Source of the DNA: Reticulascus tulasneorum
Taxonomy: Eukaryota > Ascomycota > Sordariomycetes > Glomerellales > Reticulascaceae
Reading direction: 5' to 3'
DNA length: 64,000 nt
NCBI GenBank assembly: GCA_001557505.1
Contig: LSAX01000010.1
Span: 868,001-932,000 of the forward strand
Part shown: piece after piece, positions 1-10,910 of the stretch
How positions within the stretch are numbered: position 1 is the stretch's first letter
Layout: the number at the start of each line of letters is the position of its first letter
Notes under the pieces: generated by a model
The model's input: only the letters and a program-made list of their open reading frames with translations
What the model was told of the DNA's origin: nothing
Databases searched by the model: none
Translations under genes and position numbers: made by a program

Positions 1-807
1 CTTCACCACGGGTGATCCTTTGCACTTCCTTTGACCATTCTGGATGTGTTTTGTAATTGATTGTGTGATCGACCCCGTACTTCTCTTTCACATAGGCAAG
101 CTTTTCATCGCTTGAGGATGTGCTATGGAGGTCAGCAATATTGGCGGCCGAAACGTCCAAAAGGGACTCACATGATAGTTTGTGCGCCAGCCGCTTTAGC
201 GAAGACCAGACCAGTAATAGAAACGCCGCCCGTGCCTTTGTTATGAGAATAGTCAGCAAACAGGGTTGATGATTTCGTGGATCATTTACTTGCCTTGGAA
301 AAGGACGGTCTGGCCAGGCTTAAGCTGCAAGTTGCCGTAAAGAGCATTCCAGGCTGTTGTGCCGGTGCAAACCAACGAAGCCCACTGGGAAAGTTTCAAT
401 GCTGAGTCGCGGGGGACTTTTACAACGGCTGTAGCAGCGATGGATATGAAGTTGCGAAGCACACCATCAACTGGGCCACCAAGGGCACCTGTCAAGCTTT
501 TCATAGTCCCATACAAGGCGTCCGGACTGAAATTTATAATGACTAGATCGCCAACTGATAGACCTTCGACATGGGTTCCAACCTCCACGATCTCACCAGC
601 GGCATCCGATGTCGGTATCACATCCTCTTTGACCGGATAGGGGTACTGGGAAGTAGCAATTGCTAGATCTCGGTAGTTGAGGGCAACGCTGCGAATCTTG
701 ACAACGACTTCGTAAGGTACTGCTTTTGGGACTTGCTCCTTTGTGGCCGCGAGTTTGAAAGCACCGCCTCGGGACTTGAGTCTGTAGACTGTTTGCTGGG
801 TAGCCAT
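1..807 (-). CDS. MDR-family zinc-type alcohol dehydrogenase-like protein (5' part, cut by window edge)
   Basis: This is an NAD(P)-dependent medium-chain dehydrogenase/quinone-oxidoreductase-like enzyme. Deduced exons on the minus strand are 807..294, 235..172 and 122..<1. The N-terminal GroES-like fold reads through YEVVVKIRSVALNYRD and SDAAGEIVEVG, followed by the cofactor-domain start FQGTGGVSITGLVFAKAAGA, a glycine-rich Rossmann motif. The start ATG at 807 precedes MATQQTVYRL and no earlier in-frame ATG is needed. The first intron (293..236) only keeps frame and the FQGTGG motif if its donor is GC (AAG|GCAAGT). The second intron (171..123) is GT-AG. The typical catalytic zinc cysteines of classical ADH are not evident, so substrate and metal use are open. 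The C-terminal half lies outside the window. Confidence 0.85.
236..293 (-). other. GC-AG intron in the MDR dehydrogenase gene
   Basis: The donor is AAG|GCAAGT and the acceptor CAAAG. The join recreates FQG-TGGVS, the conserved cofactor-binding glycine motif. Using the nearby GT two bases on breaks the frame within the motif. Confidence 0.75.
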
Positions 808-2320
808 TTCAATGTATTATCGATGATGTTCACTGGCGAGGCGTGTTTAGAATGATGAAAGATAACTTGTAATCCATTTTCAACAAGTACGATGGCACTC
901 CTGCCTTATTTATACTACATACAATCGCGCTTGGTCATACGCTCAAGAACACAACTGGAAACCTATAGTGAATGTTTCCGTGGACACGCCTCATGAAGTT
1001 GTGGAGTCGTAGAGCTATGAGGTTGTTGGGGCTGTTGGGAGCTGGTGGAGTCGAGTTGGAGCTGGGGGGCACCAGGAGGATGTGGGGCTGGTGGGGCTGG
1101 TGGGGCTGGTGGGGCTGTTGGAGCTGTTGGAGCTGTTGGAGCTGTTGGAGCTTTCCAGGCATTTGAGATTTGGGACTGTTGGTAATACCTATTTTATTAG
1201 GAGGAGAATTGCCTTACTGATAGAGTCATAGTATTGAGGAGATGAAATAGTCCCTAGGGTGACATTTTTTGGCCCGGGATCGTGGGTAGTCCTCGTACAA
1301 GTAGGTAGGTAAAAGTCTAATCCTCATCGAGTACAGACAGATGGCAATCCACCACTTGTTGGCGTCATTGTATCTGGCTATTGAAGTTAGCGTATATTCC
1401 ATAAGAAGAACAGATCTGCTATCAGATAATCGTAGGGATCGGTAGAGGTAGTAGCATTTTATAATCTCATGTGATCTTGGATTAGACTTGTGTTCAAAGG
1501 GCTGTGGACTGTGGCTAAGCGTTCGTATAACTCGTCTGACTTGCCCAGTCAGATCCGACCACACCGCCGCAAGAGATGTCAATAGCGACCTAAGAGACGT
1601 CAAAAACAGATGGACAAAGATAGGTCCATTATGTGAATCTTCTGGAGTTTCCCGGTCAAAGTCCTGTACGAGCGGCCGAAGTGATCGATCCTTTCCCGCT
1701 CCTCACACAGCCAGGACGAGGATACAGGATCTACCCCAGCAAGACAGGGCAATGAACCGTAGCATAAGGCGGGCTCACTCGAAAGCACTGGGCTATCTGT
1801 TTTAGCGATTAGTAGAACTTGAGATGCGCAGATGAGCTAAGAAGTAACCCGGTCAAATTCGTCCATGCGCTTATAGTTTGGGAGGAAAATGCCGTCATTC
1901 GCTGAGGCAGTGTAAGCATAAAATTACTTAGCCACTCCTCAAGCAGTAGAAGATAGTCTTCTTTGTCCTACCCATGGGGCATTAAAGACCACACCTGTTA
2001 CAGAGTTTGGTGCTGCCAAAGATGCGCCAAATGCCGTGTGATGAGCGCCGCGCACCTCAGCCCACTGGCGGTTAGGGTAAATCGCGGTCTGAGTCGCGGT
2101 AGACACTTCAACGTTTACATGATCAACGGCAAAGACATTTATATGGAGGACATTCCTTACATCTAAAGTACACTAACTACTACTACTCATCATCTTAGAC
2201 CATCTCAGCCTGTAACCCTTGGCTGTTCAGGTACTCTTTGTCTCCTTGAGCATCGCCCAAAAAAGAGCCACTTTGCCCAAGTCTGTCAATCTCTCTAACT
2301 TTTCGAGCATCGTCAGTAAG
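808..2320. other. Intergenic region with a 9-bp minisatellite
   Basis: No convincing gene was found. Short open frames here lack recognisable motifs or are low-complexity translations of the repeat at 1084-1151. The stretch separates the divergent dehydrogenase and metallopeptidase genes and would hold both promoters. An upstream signal-peptide exon for the metallopeptidase could lie here but was not identified. Confidence 0.5.
1084..1151. repeat. 9-bp tandem repeat (GGGGCTGGT / GGAGCTGTT)
   Basis: Three and a half units of GGGGCTGGT pass without interruption into four units of GGAGCTGTT, all in a 9-bp register. Degenerate copies continue to the left to about 1020. Translation gives QQL/PHQ-type low-complexity peptides, so open frames across it are probably not genes. 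Confidence 0.85.
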
Positions 2321-4695
2321 ATGGCGTTCACTAACAGCACCGGGCTTTGCCTAACACCGGCTTGCATCCACATCGCCTCCACCATTCTCTCCAACTTGGC
2401 CTACAATTATACCGAAATCGATCCTTGCACAGATTTTGACAAGCGTAAGAACCCTTTCCTTTGTTACTAAAAAAACGTTTTGTGTTGAGCTCATGACTCT
2501 CTTGCAGTTGCTTGCGCGGGTTTCGAGGCCCACCATGTCATTCCCGTTGGCCAATCCAGCGGGGGCTCACTTCAGGACATCGGTGACCAGAATCTCATCA
2601 CCTTAAAGAGAGTGCTGGAGGGCGTCTATCCTACTGGCCCCGATGCAGGATTCCTCACATCGTCGCTCACTCCTGAGCAGGTCGATATCGATAGAGGCAA
2701 TTTCGAGAAGATTACAATCACCTACAATGCATGCATGGACAACACAGCCGTCCAAGCAGCCGGGCTAAACCCGTTGCTGGAGTTTGTGGATCAGGTCGTC
2801 GAGCTGTTCCCAACCGATGACTCTTCTTCCAACAAGACTCGACCGGCAAAGAGAAAGGTCAATGCCAGGCAGGATGCACCGGCTTTTGGCAAAACGATGG
2901 CGCTGTTCGAAAAATTCGGCATTCAGACGTTTGCTACCCTTGGCGCTTTTCCTGCCGATATAGATCCGGTAGACAGATACAATCCTTTCATTCGCATGAC
3001 GTGATGCAATAGTTTCTAACTCGACGCTGCAGGATACGTTAATCCCGTGGGTGATGGTCGGCGGAAAGCCGGTTCTCAAATCCGCCCCGGACAACGAAAC
3101 CGAGGCAGAGTACGCCATCATAATGTCCACTATCCTGGCCGCGGTGCACCCTCGTAATCTCACACCTGAAGAGGCCACCGCGCTCGCCGAGCAAGTCCGC
3201 ATATTCGAGGCTGAAGTCCATCGTGGCTGCATTCGACGATGCCCAGCCAGATCCAGAGGTAAGCCGCCAGAGACCCCCATAGATCCAAGGAGTGAACCCG
3301 CTGATACGAACATCAATCTAGGCTCCCTTGAGGAAGTTTACATTTAAAGAGGTGGTGCAAACAGCGCCTGAGCTGGGCCTCGACTACGTCTTCGAAACTC
3401 TCTTCCCTCCCGGCTACTCCCCAGACCAATTCATCTTCTCGCCAGGCTACTTTAGCAACCTATCTGCGCTCATCACCAACACGACCTTGGAAACTGTACA
3501 GGGTTTCTTCATATGGAAGGCGGTCTCCACCCTCTCCGACTATGTCGAGTCTCCAATCACCGAGCCTCTCAACGACCTCAAAGCCAAGCTTAGAGGAGCC
3601 GATCCCGAAACCCACGGCAAAGCCGCACGCTGGAGGCAGTGCGTCATTCATGTTGACTCGGGTGTTAACTGGATCGACGACCTGAGCGGCCTGGGATTCA
3701 TTCTGTCGCGCTATTTTGTTGACGAAGCCTATTCCGAGGAAACGCGCAGACTGATAGGTGGCATCCTCGCCACAATCCAGGAGATGTTCATTACTCGACT
3801 AGACGATAAACCTTGGATCTCGGAGGAGGTGAAGGTGGCAGCCATGGAAAAGGTAAATAGCATTGTGAGCAAGATCGGCTACCCAGACGTGTCGCCGGAC
3901 ACGATCAAACCCGAGAACCTGGCCGCCTGGTACGCGGGGCTGGAGGCCACAGATTCATTCTTTACAAACGCACTCAACACAGCAGCCTATTACGTAAAGC
4001 AGCAATGGGCCATGGCGGCCACAGGCGCATCCGACAAGAATATTTGGCTTCAGACACCAGCGACGCCCAACGCGTACTATAATCCACAGTGGAACGAGAT
4101 TGTTCTGCCCGCCGGGATCCAGCAGCAAACGCTATACGACGTCGGTTACCCATCGTACCTGAGCTACGGCGGCGTCGGATGCGTTGCTGGTCATGAACTG
4201 ACACACGGCTTCGATAATAATGGGCGGCGGTTCGACCCAAGCGGCAACTTCACTAACTGGTGGGACGAGGAGTCCGTGAGCGAGTTCCAGAACCGCACAG
4301 AGTGCTTCGTGCAACAGTATAGCGAGTTCACCGTTCGTCATCCCAACGGCACTGAGATTCACGTCAACGGTCAGAGCACGCTGGGTGAGAACATCGCCGA
4401 CGCGGGCGGCGTGGCTACCTCGTTCGCAGCGTGGAAGAAATTCTCGTCCGGGAGTAAGTCGGCGACAGACCTGAGACTGCCTGGCCTGGAGCACTTTACG
4501 AACGAGCAGCTGTTCTTCGTCAAGTGGGCGCAGAATTGGTGCAGTGTTACGACGCCAGAAGTCGACGTCTTGTCTGTCGAGGACGACGTCCACTCACCAG
4601 GATTTGCACGGATCAAGGGTCCTCTGGCAAATTCTAGGGAGTTTAGGAGGGCGTTTGACTGTCCGGTCAAGGAGCCGACTTGCGAGCTCTGGTGA
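2321..4695 (+). CDS. M13-family (neprilysin-like) zinc metallopeptidase with apparent frameshift
   Basis: Exons: 2321..2444, 2508..2968, 3033..3258 and 3322..4695. The N-terminal M13 domain begins with CLTPACIHIAS and DPCTDFDKLACAGF. The catalytic part has the zinc motif HELTH, the downstream ENIADAGG motif with the third zinc ligand, and the typical C-terminal CELW. Splicing gives a continuous frame except in exon 3, where exactly one extra base near 3217-3222 shifts the frame (FEAEV, then IVAAFDDAQPDPE in the next frame). The summed exon length is 3n+1. The catalytic exon is intact, so this is either a recent pseudogene or a sequence error. The ATG at 2321 is the first in frame. Homologues are usually secreted or type II membrane proteins, but no signal peptide is seen, so the true start may lie further upstream. 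Confidence 0.8.
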
Positions 4696-5741
4696 GGATA
4701 GAGTCGTGGCATTCTAAAAAATTGATCAACAAGGAGGGCGAACGAAATCACATCTTTATACAGGACTCATTTCAAGAGCCAGTACATCAAGATGGGATCC
4801 CCTGCCATCTTGCTTGCCTTTTCTCTAGCCAGATCGACATGGGTAATATGGGCGAGCATGCTAGCGGTGGAGGGCCTGTTGGAGCCCATGGAGCTGTTGG
4901 AGCTAATGCAGCTTGATGGAGGGCATATGGGGCCATTCGAGTACCAGAGATTCGGGGCGTATCTAAACTCTGCGGAACCAGATGACGAAGAAGAGAGCAC
5001 AATCCCATCGAGTGGAAGCATGGCACATACTGGTTGAAGCCGATGCATTTGTAATTGCAAGCTGTAAATTCTGGAGCTTGCGATGGCGCAATAATAGACA
5101 ATAAGGCTTACTGGGGCCAGTTTTCGAGTCTACTGAAGTGAGGCACTTCGGTGAACCCTGTACTCTTCTCATATCGCATCATTGCTTAACCACTCTTTCT
5201 CGAATGAACCATCCCCACAGTAATTTGTCAAGCCGTAATCCAAGCCATGCATGTCAGCAACACCAGGCTACCATGGCGATTCCCATGCAGATGGCAGCGG
5301 TGCGACCCAGGATTGTGCGAGATCAGGAACATGAGTGGTCTAATTTATCCGTGAAGTATTACGCAGACACAGGACCAGACCACGGCCGGTAAGCTCTTGC
5401 ATACAGGACAGGAACAATTATCAATTAAACTTAAGAGGCTAATGCAATGGCACCACAACCACTATCCCAAATCAGCTTAGCGCTCGGCAGAGCTCTCGCG
5501 AAATCTTCCCCCAAAGCTGTTTCGATCTGCGCAGGTTACTGGCATAACCACACAAGGGAAAGATGTATTTGATCTAGTGGTTTGGTAACTAGATTATCGC
5601 CGCTAATATGCAGCGATTACAAAGCCCGCGAATGTTAGAAATGGCGGATGGACATATAAAGGCCACGGCGGGCTTCGACGTGTCTGGCTCAGTCAAGCAG
5701 CCCCAACGGCACTCACTTGACTTCGGTTCAAGACTTTGAAA
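4696..5741. other. Intergenic region
   Basis: No gene is supported. A short GC-rich stretch at 4860-4915 contains GGAGCTGTTGGAGC-like words similar to the 9-bp repeat at 1084-1151. The promoter of the epoxide hydrolase gene occupies the right end. Confidence 0.5.
5655..5660 (+). promoter_or_regulatory. TATA box of the epoxide hydrolase gene
   Basis: TATAAA lies 87 bp upstream of the chosen ATG at 5742, a typical spacing for fungal genes. This is consensus matching only. Confidence 0.5.
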
Positions 5742-7249
5742 ATGATTCTATCCGTCTATAAACTAGCTGCCATTGGCATTTTGAGCGCTGGTGCAGCCCA
5801 GGCATCGCCTCTCCTGAACAGTGGCCCTCGAGATAACTATTCCTTGCGACCGTTTACCATCGATTTGTCCAAGCGAGTCCCACATATGCTTGAGTTGATC
5901 CAAGATACCGAGCTTCCCAAGAAGCCCGAATATCCAAACCTCGGGGACTCCGCAGGAATTGATCTCGACGTGTTGGAAGGACTTCAAAAACAGTGGCTGA
6001 CTTCATTTGATTGGAAAAAGGAACAAGCCTCTTTGAACCGGTCAGTAACCTACCACGAAAGTCTGGCACACGAGCTGCGTACCTATGTACTGACGTGGCA
6101 AAAAGATTCAAACATTTCACAGCCAATATCGAGGGTCTTACAATCCATTTCATTCACGAGAAGTCAGGCGATCCATATGCAATTCCCTTGATTTTGAACC
6201 ATGGCTGGCCGGGCTCTTTTCTTGAGTTCGTGCCCGTCATCAATCAACTCACAAAGAAAGCGAAAACGGCAAGTGGCAAGCCGGTCTCATTCGACGTGAT
6301 CGTACCATCTCTTCCTGGTTTTGCTTTTTCATCTGCACCACCAAAGGACTGGACAAACGATGATACAGCTCGAGTTTTCGACACCCTATTGACCAAGGTG
6401 CTCGGATATAAGACTTATGCCGCACATGGAACTGATTGGGGAGCTGGCGTCACATACAGCCTCTACGAAAACTTTAACAAGACAGTCCGGGCTGCTCATC
6501 TCGCGTTTCTGCCATTCTTCCCCTTGCTCCCAGATGCACTTGCGGCGCAGAACATCACCCTGTCACCCTTGGAAGAGTTTGAAGAACAAAGATTCGTCGA
6601 CTGGTACAATACTGGCTCTGCATATCTTCAGTTGCAGAGTACTAAGGTGTGTACATTGACTCTATGCTCAGCTTACGATCGAATGGCTAAGTCTTGCTAA
6701 TACAGCCAAATACCATTGGACTTGCGCTCTATGACAATCCAGTTGGGCAGTTAGCGTGGATTGCCGAGAAATTCATAGGATGCAAGTCAACTCGAAAACA
6801 CCATCATCGATGCCATTATTAACTGAGCTCACAGGGTCTGATCCGCGAGCTGGGACGAGTCCATCGGTTATTACCCACAACGAAATTCTGCGCAGTGTCT
6901 CGCTTTACTACCTTACAAAGTCCATTGTCTCATCTGGATTCATATATCTGCAGAACCCCAACGGGTTCAAGATCACGTATACCAAGGCGCCTACGGACGC
7001 GCCTCTGCTCTACAGCACGTTCAAGTACAATGTTGGGTTTTGGCCTCGCGCCCTGGTCGAACAAGTAGGGAACTTGGTGCTTTACAGAAGTAAGTACTAG
7101 CTGTGCGATGCTGTGCCTGATAATTATGCACATTCTCAACTAACATCCCCCCTCTAGATCATGAGTTTGGTGGTCACTTCCCAGGATTGGATAATCCGCC
7201 CGCGCTTATTCAGGATTTGAGAGAAATCAGGAGCTACTGGGACAACTGA
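5742..7249 (+). CDS. Secreted epoxide hydrolase (alpha/beta hydrolase with EHN domain)
   Basis: It opens epoxides to diols by the two-step alpha/beta-hydrolase mechanism. Exons 5742..6040, 6106..6646, 6706..6781, 6835..7089 and 7158..7249 give 420 aa. An N-terminal signal peptide (LAAIGILSAGAAQA) precedes an EHN-type domain (LEGLQKQWLTSFDWKKEQ). The oxyanion motif is HGWPGSF, the nucleophile Asp is in HGTDWGAG, and the catalytic His is in NHEFGGHFP near the C-terminus. The fourth exon joins as FIGWSDPRAG only if intron 3 uses a GC donor (GCAAGT). ATG 5742 follows a TATA box and starts the signal peptide. The natural substrate cannot be told: detoxification of plant or self epoxides is possible. 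Confidence 0.88.
6782..6834 (+). other. GC-AG intron in the epoxide hydrolase gene
   Basis: The donor is GAT|GCAAGT and the acceptor CACAG. The join yields FIG-W-SDPRAG. The GT four bases downstream would give an immediate stop. Confidence 0.65.
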
Positions 7250-8237
7250 ACCAGTACGCGGCTACTGACAACGTATTTTCTTTCCTACGAGTCTCTGTTA
7301 AAGACATCGCCCCTTTGTGTTTATAATACCTGGTAGATATTGGACAGCGGAACTTGAGTTGTTTCAGTTCTCCTGACCAGCAGTAATGGTTAGAGGTTCG
7401 ATATCCTACCTTGAGACGTTGCTTCGACATAAGAGTGATTCTATGTACCTACCACGATCCTCTTCTCTGGTATATATGGAGACAACTTCGTAAAAGCTTA
7501 CGACTTCTATTTCCAGAATGGGATGGCACCTTCCGTACTCGCCTAGCTTTGTGGAAACTACCGCTACATCATGTTCGAGCAGGTGAACGTTAGAACTTAT
7601 CCTGTTTCACATCCCCGTCGTTTGGAGATTCAACTGACAAACTTTTCCAAAAAGACGACTTTAGTGATTGATCAAGAGTCGACCGCTATCCCACTTGCAT
7701 CAATGTTAGTAGCCGAACTGCAATTTGGCTCCGGTATTATTTTACCTGCTCTTGCACGGGCAAGCTCTGACAGCTATGCTTAGCTTGTGTTGAAGCGACT
7801 TCACCTCCAGTCGCGTCAAAAGCGTATCTCGTAGAAGAGTCATCGATCCAATCCGACAATGCAAACATGCTGAAATAAGAGGATTTACACTAGGACAGAT
7901 AACCCTCAGGCCACAGCTGGGATTCTCAGCACAATAACGCCGGATATCCAATAGCACATGTGTAGCGCGCCAGGTCTTCCGGAAGCGCTTTTGCCCACAT
8001 AATTATGGATCAGCGTAGCGTCTAAGCAACCACTTCCCGGTTCTGCCTAGGCAGGAAGTTCTAGAGCAATAATTGAATCCTGCGGATCAATCGACGCCCT
8101 TCCCCCACACCGCCAAGTCATTTGTCAAATTTCTCATTAGTGCCGTCGTTCTCTTGGCATTCATGTTCCCCCCATCTCATTCCTCTCGCCAGCTATCACC
8201 AAAGTTGCAAATCCACAAATTCATTCTGTTTTGGGCT
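7250..8237. other. Intergenic region
   Basis: No gene is supported. Short frames here show no family motif. The right end would contain the 5' leader of the MFS transporter gene. Confidence 0.5.
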
Positions 8238-10269
8238 ATGTCAGATACCATCATACTCACGGATAGACTCACAGCAGCCGCATCGTCGGCTGTTGCAAGT
8301 GAACGAGCCGAGCCCGGGTCTCTGTTACATAACTCAAGAAACTTTGGGAAATGGACGACAAGATCACTCGCATTCCTCCGCCGCTTGATTCCAAGCCGAT
8401 CTGAGTCATCAGGGCTTGCAAGTCCGGAAGTAGCATCTACGGCAGGGCCGACAGCTCTATTTGGAACTGAAAATGAGTCGCTGCCGGAGCCAGATTTGTC
8501 TTTGGCTAGTGCCGTCTTGATTGTTGGCATTCTGACTGGAGTCACTTTCGTCGGTAGCATAAGCACAGGCATCGTGACCATTGCCATACCCGGAATTGCT
8601 CGTGATCTCAAGTTGCCTACTAGCTTGTTGCTCTGGTAAGTTCACTTCTTGGTATCTAATCATCTTTACATTAACACCAGGGCAGGCCAGCATCAGTTTT
8701 TCCGTAGAGAACCCACACCCCTCCCCGTCTGGCTTCTCAAATTTCTAACTCCGTATCAGACTTGCCAGTGGCTGTTGTCTTATTCTGGCGGGCTGCGTTG
8801 CGGACTTCATCGGCAACCGCTTCATCAACCTAGCCGGTTGCCTTCTCCTCTCTGCATTCACCCTAGCCTCTGGCCTGTCTCGTACTGGCATCCAGCTCAT
8901 CTTGTTCCGCGCCTTTCAAGGCGTAGCCATCTCTCTATGTCTCCCTACCGCCGTCAGCATTCTGACGCACAGCTTTCCAGCGGGGCGCCAGCGTAACATC
9001 GGATTTGCGTGCATTGGAGTCAGCCAGCCTCTAGGTTTCGCTCTCGGCTTAGTGTTGGGAGGCGTGGTCGTCGACACGGCCCTGGGATGGCGCTTCTCAT
9101 TCTATCTGACAGCCGGGCTAATATTTGTGCTATTCTTCGCGAGCTTGTGGATGCTACCAGCGGACCGACCAAGGCAGACATTCACGTGGCGACGTTTCGG
9201 AACGGAGATTGACTGGCTCGGCGTGATTTGTGCAAGCGCCGCGATGGGTGTCTTCTCATACGTCTTCGCGTGAGCAGTGTCTGAGTGTCTGGGAGCCGAT
9301 CGTCGACTAACTGGCATAGGGTCATCACAGCAGATATGTCCGACATCCGCAGACCCGAAACCATTGCGCTCCTCTGCTTAGCCGCATCTCTGGCTGTCGG
9401 CTTCGTGATATGGATGGACTACCAAGAGAAGAAAGGCCGCCACCCACTCATTCCCAATTCTCTTTGGAAGCAGAGAGCGTTCACGACCATCTGTATCATG
9501 GTTCTCTTATCCTGGGCTGTTCTCACTAGCATGGAGTACTTCATCAGCTTATTGTAACCTCCTCCATATTGACTTCTTCTTCTGTCAAATTCTCAATCTA
9601 ATCTTTTATCCAGCTTCCAAGAAGTCCAACAACTCACCGCTCTAGATGCAGCAATCCGGTTCTTACCCAGCATAGTACTCGGCGTTTTCCTCAACCTTTC
9701 CACGGGCTTCTTCATCCACCAGGTCCGTGTTGACTATCTACTAATCGCCACCGCTTGCCTTACCTGCGTCCCTCCTCTGCTAATGGCGTTGATCAACCCT
9801 TCCTGGGGGTACTGGAACTGTGCCTTTTGGGCTGTGTTGATGTCACCCCTCAGTGCTGACGGCAAGTTCTCCTTCTCTTTCGCTCTCCGCCCCTCCCCCC
9901 CCCCCAATGGCCATCACTGTCTACGGATAATGTGTATTGGGCAATAGTACTAATTCGTGGGAAATAGTCATCTTTACGGTCGCAAACCTGATTATCACTG
10001 ACGCGTTTCCGAGCGAGACACAAGCCCTCGCAGGCGCTGTGTTCAACACGGTCGCGCAATTCGGAAACTCGCTGGGGATCATGATCATGGCTGTCATCTC
10101 ATCAGGGGTGACCATGAAAGCGGCCCCCGAGCATCGGGAGTCACCGGAAGCTCTAATGGAGGGGTATCGTGCCGCGTTTTGGACGTGCTTCGCGATGATG
10201 TCGACAGCCTGTATCGCGGCGCTGATCGGCCTGAGGAAGGTTGGAAAGGTAGGATTGAAGAGGGAGTAA
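8238..10269 (+). CDS. MFS transporter, DHA2-like (14-TM type)
   Basis: A proton-coupled efflux-type major facilitator. Exons 8238..8635, 8686..8703, 8760..9269, 9320..9553, 9614..9861 and 9968..10269 give 569 aa. A hydrophilic N-terminus of about 90 residues is followed by TM helices. The conserved stretch LLLWPASVFPLASGCCLILAG is rebuilt only through an 18-nt second exon. Further family features are ADFIGNRFI, LILFRAFQGV, GFALGLVLGG and the late-loop helix IFTVANLIITDAFPSETQ. The last intron needs a GC donor (GAC-G|GCAAGT) to give SADVIFTVAN. ATG 8238 (MSDTIILTD) was preferred to the upstream ATG at 8163 because it lies closer to family starts. The substrate is unknown: there is no adjacent biosynthetic cluster, so drug, toxin or ion export are all possible. 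Confidence 0.88.
8686..8703 (+). other. 18-nt micro-exon of the MFS transporter gene
   Basis: The exon is bounded by acceptor GGCAG and donor GTAGAG, with introns of 50 and 56 nt on either side. It supplies the residues between LLLW and LASGCC (PASVF), a conserved transmembrane motif, in correct phase on both sides. Confidence 0.75.
9862..9967 (+). other. GC-AG intron in the MFS transporter gene
   Basis: The donor is ACG|GCAAGT and the acceptor AAATAG. Joining gives SAD-V-IFTVANL. The alternative GT four bases later runs into a stop. The 106-nt intron contains a run of about 13 C at 9893-9905. Confidence 0.72.
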
Positions 10270-10910
10270 ATGGCGAGCTGTGCGATAGGCATGAAGTACC
10301 TCTTCTATCCTATCAATCGTTGACTCCTCATCCAGGAGTCTGGGGCTATCTAGTGGTAGGTTAGTATGATTGCATTAATATCATATGATACCTTTCGTAA
10401 CATTATATTTGGGTTATATTTGAGTTCAGGTATCATTTACGTGCGCCCTCTTTCATATTGTCGATCCCAGATGAACTCTCACGGTTGCCACCTTGGATTT
10501 ATATCCATGTGTCCCTTCACTCCTGTCGCGCATCTAGCGTCATTGACTTTCCCCATCTACAGTGGCATCGATGCTACGCCGCCGGATTTGTGCTTATTAT
10601 TTATGCATGAGATCTGCTAGGCCTCGTTTGGGCATCAAGTCTGAATGGTATTGATTGAGTGGCGTGAGGTTGCCGTCGTGATCTCAATCCCAAGTCGACG
10701 GGGCTTTGGTTTCGCTAATGCACAAATACACTTTAGCGTTAGCTCGCCTACTTATCCATCGCGCGACACTGATTAGCGGTTAGATCATGCAACTATGGAG
10801 TAGTTTGATTACTCTTATAGCAGTGCATGCGTACTAAAATTAATCACTTTACAGCTTCCGTACAGCTTCTAACTCCCTCCATCGCGGTCGTCGGACCCAA
10901 CAGCCTCACT
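10270..10910. other. Intergenic region
   Basis: No gene is supported. AT-rich short frames only. The right half carries the 5' region of the HET gene. Confidence 0.5.

Noticed and set aside
935..1166. Open frames on both strands over the 9-bp repeat
   Set aside because: Their length comes from the 9-bp periodicity, and the translations are simple Gln/Leu/Pro/His or Trp/Gly/Cys strings.
1226..1805. Overlapping 60-125-codon frames on both strands
   Set aside because: No motif, no splice context and no consistent strand.
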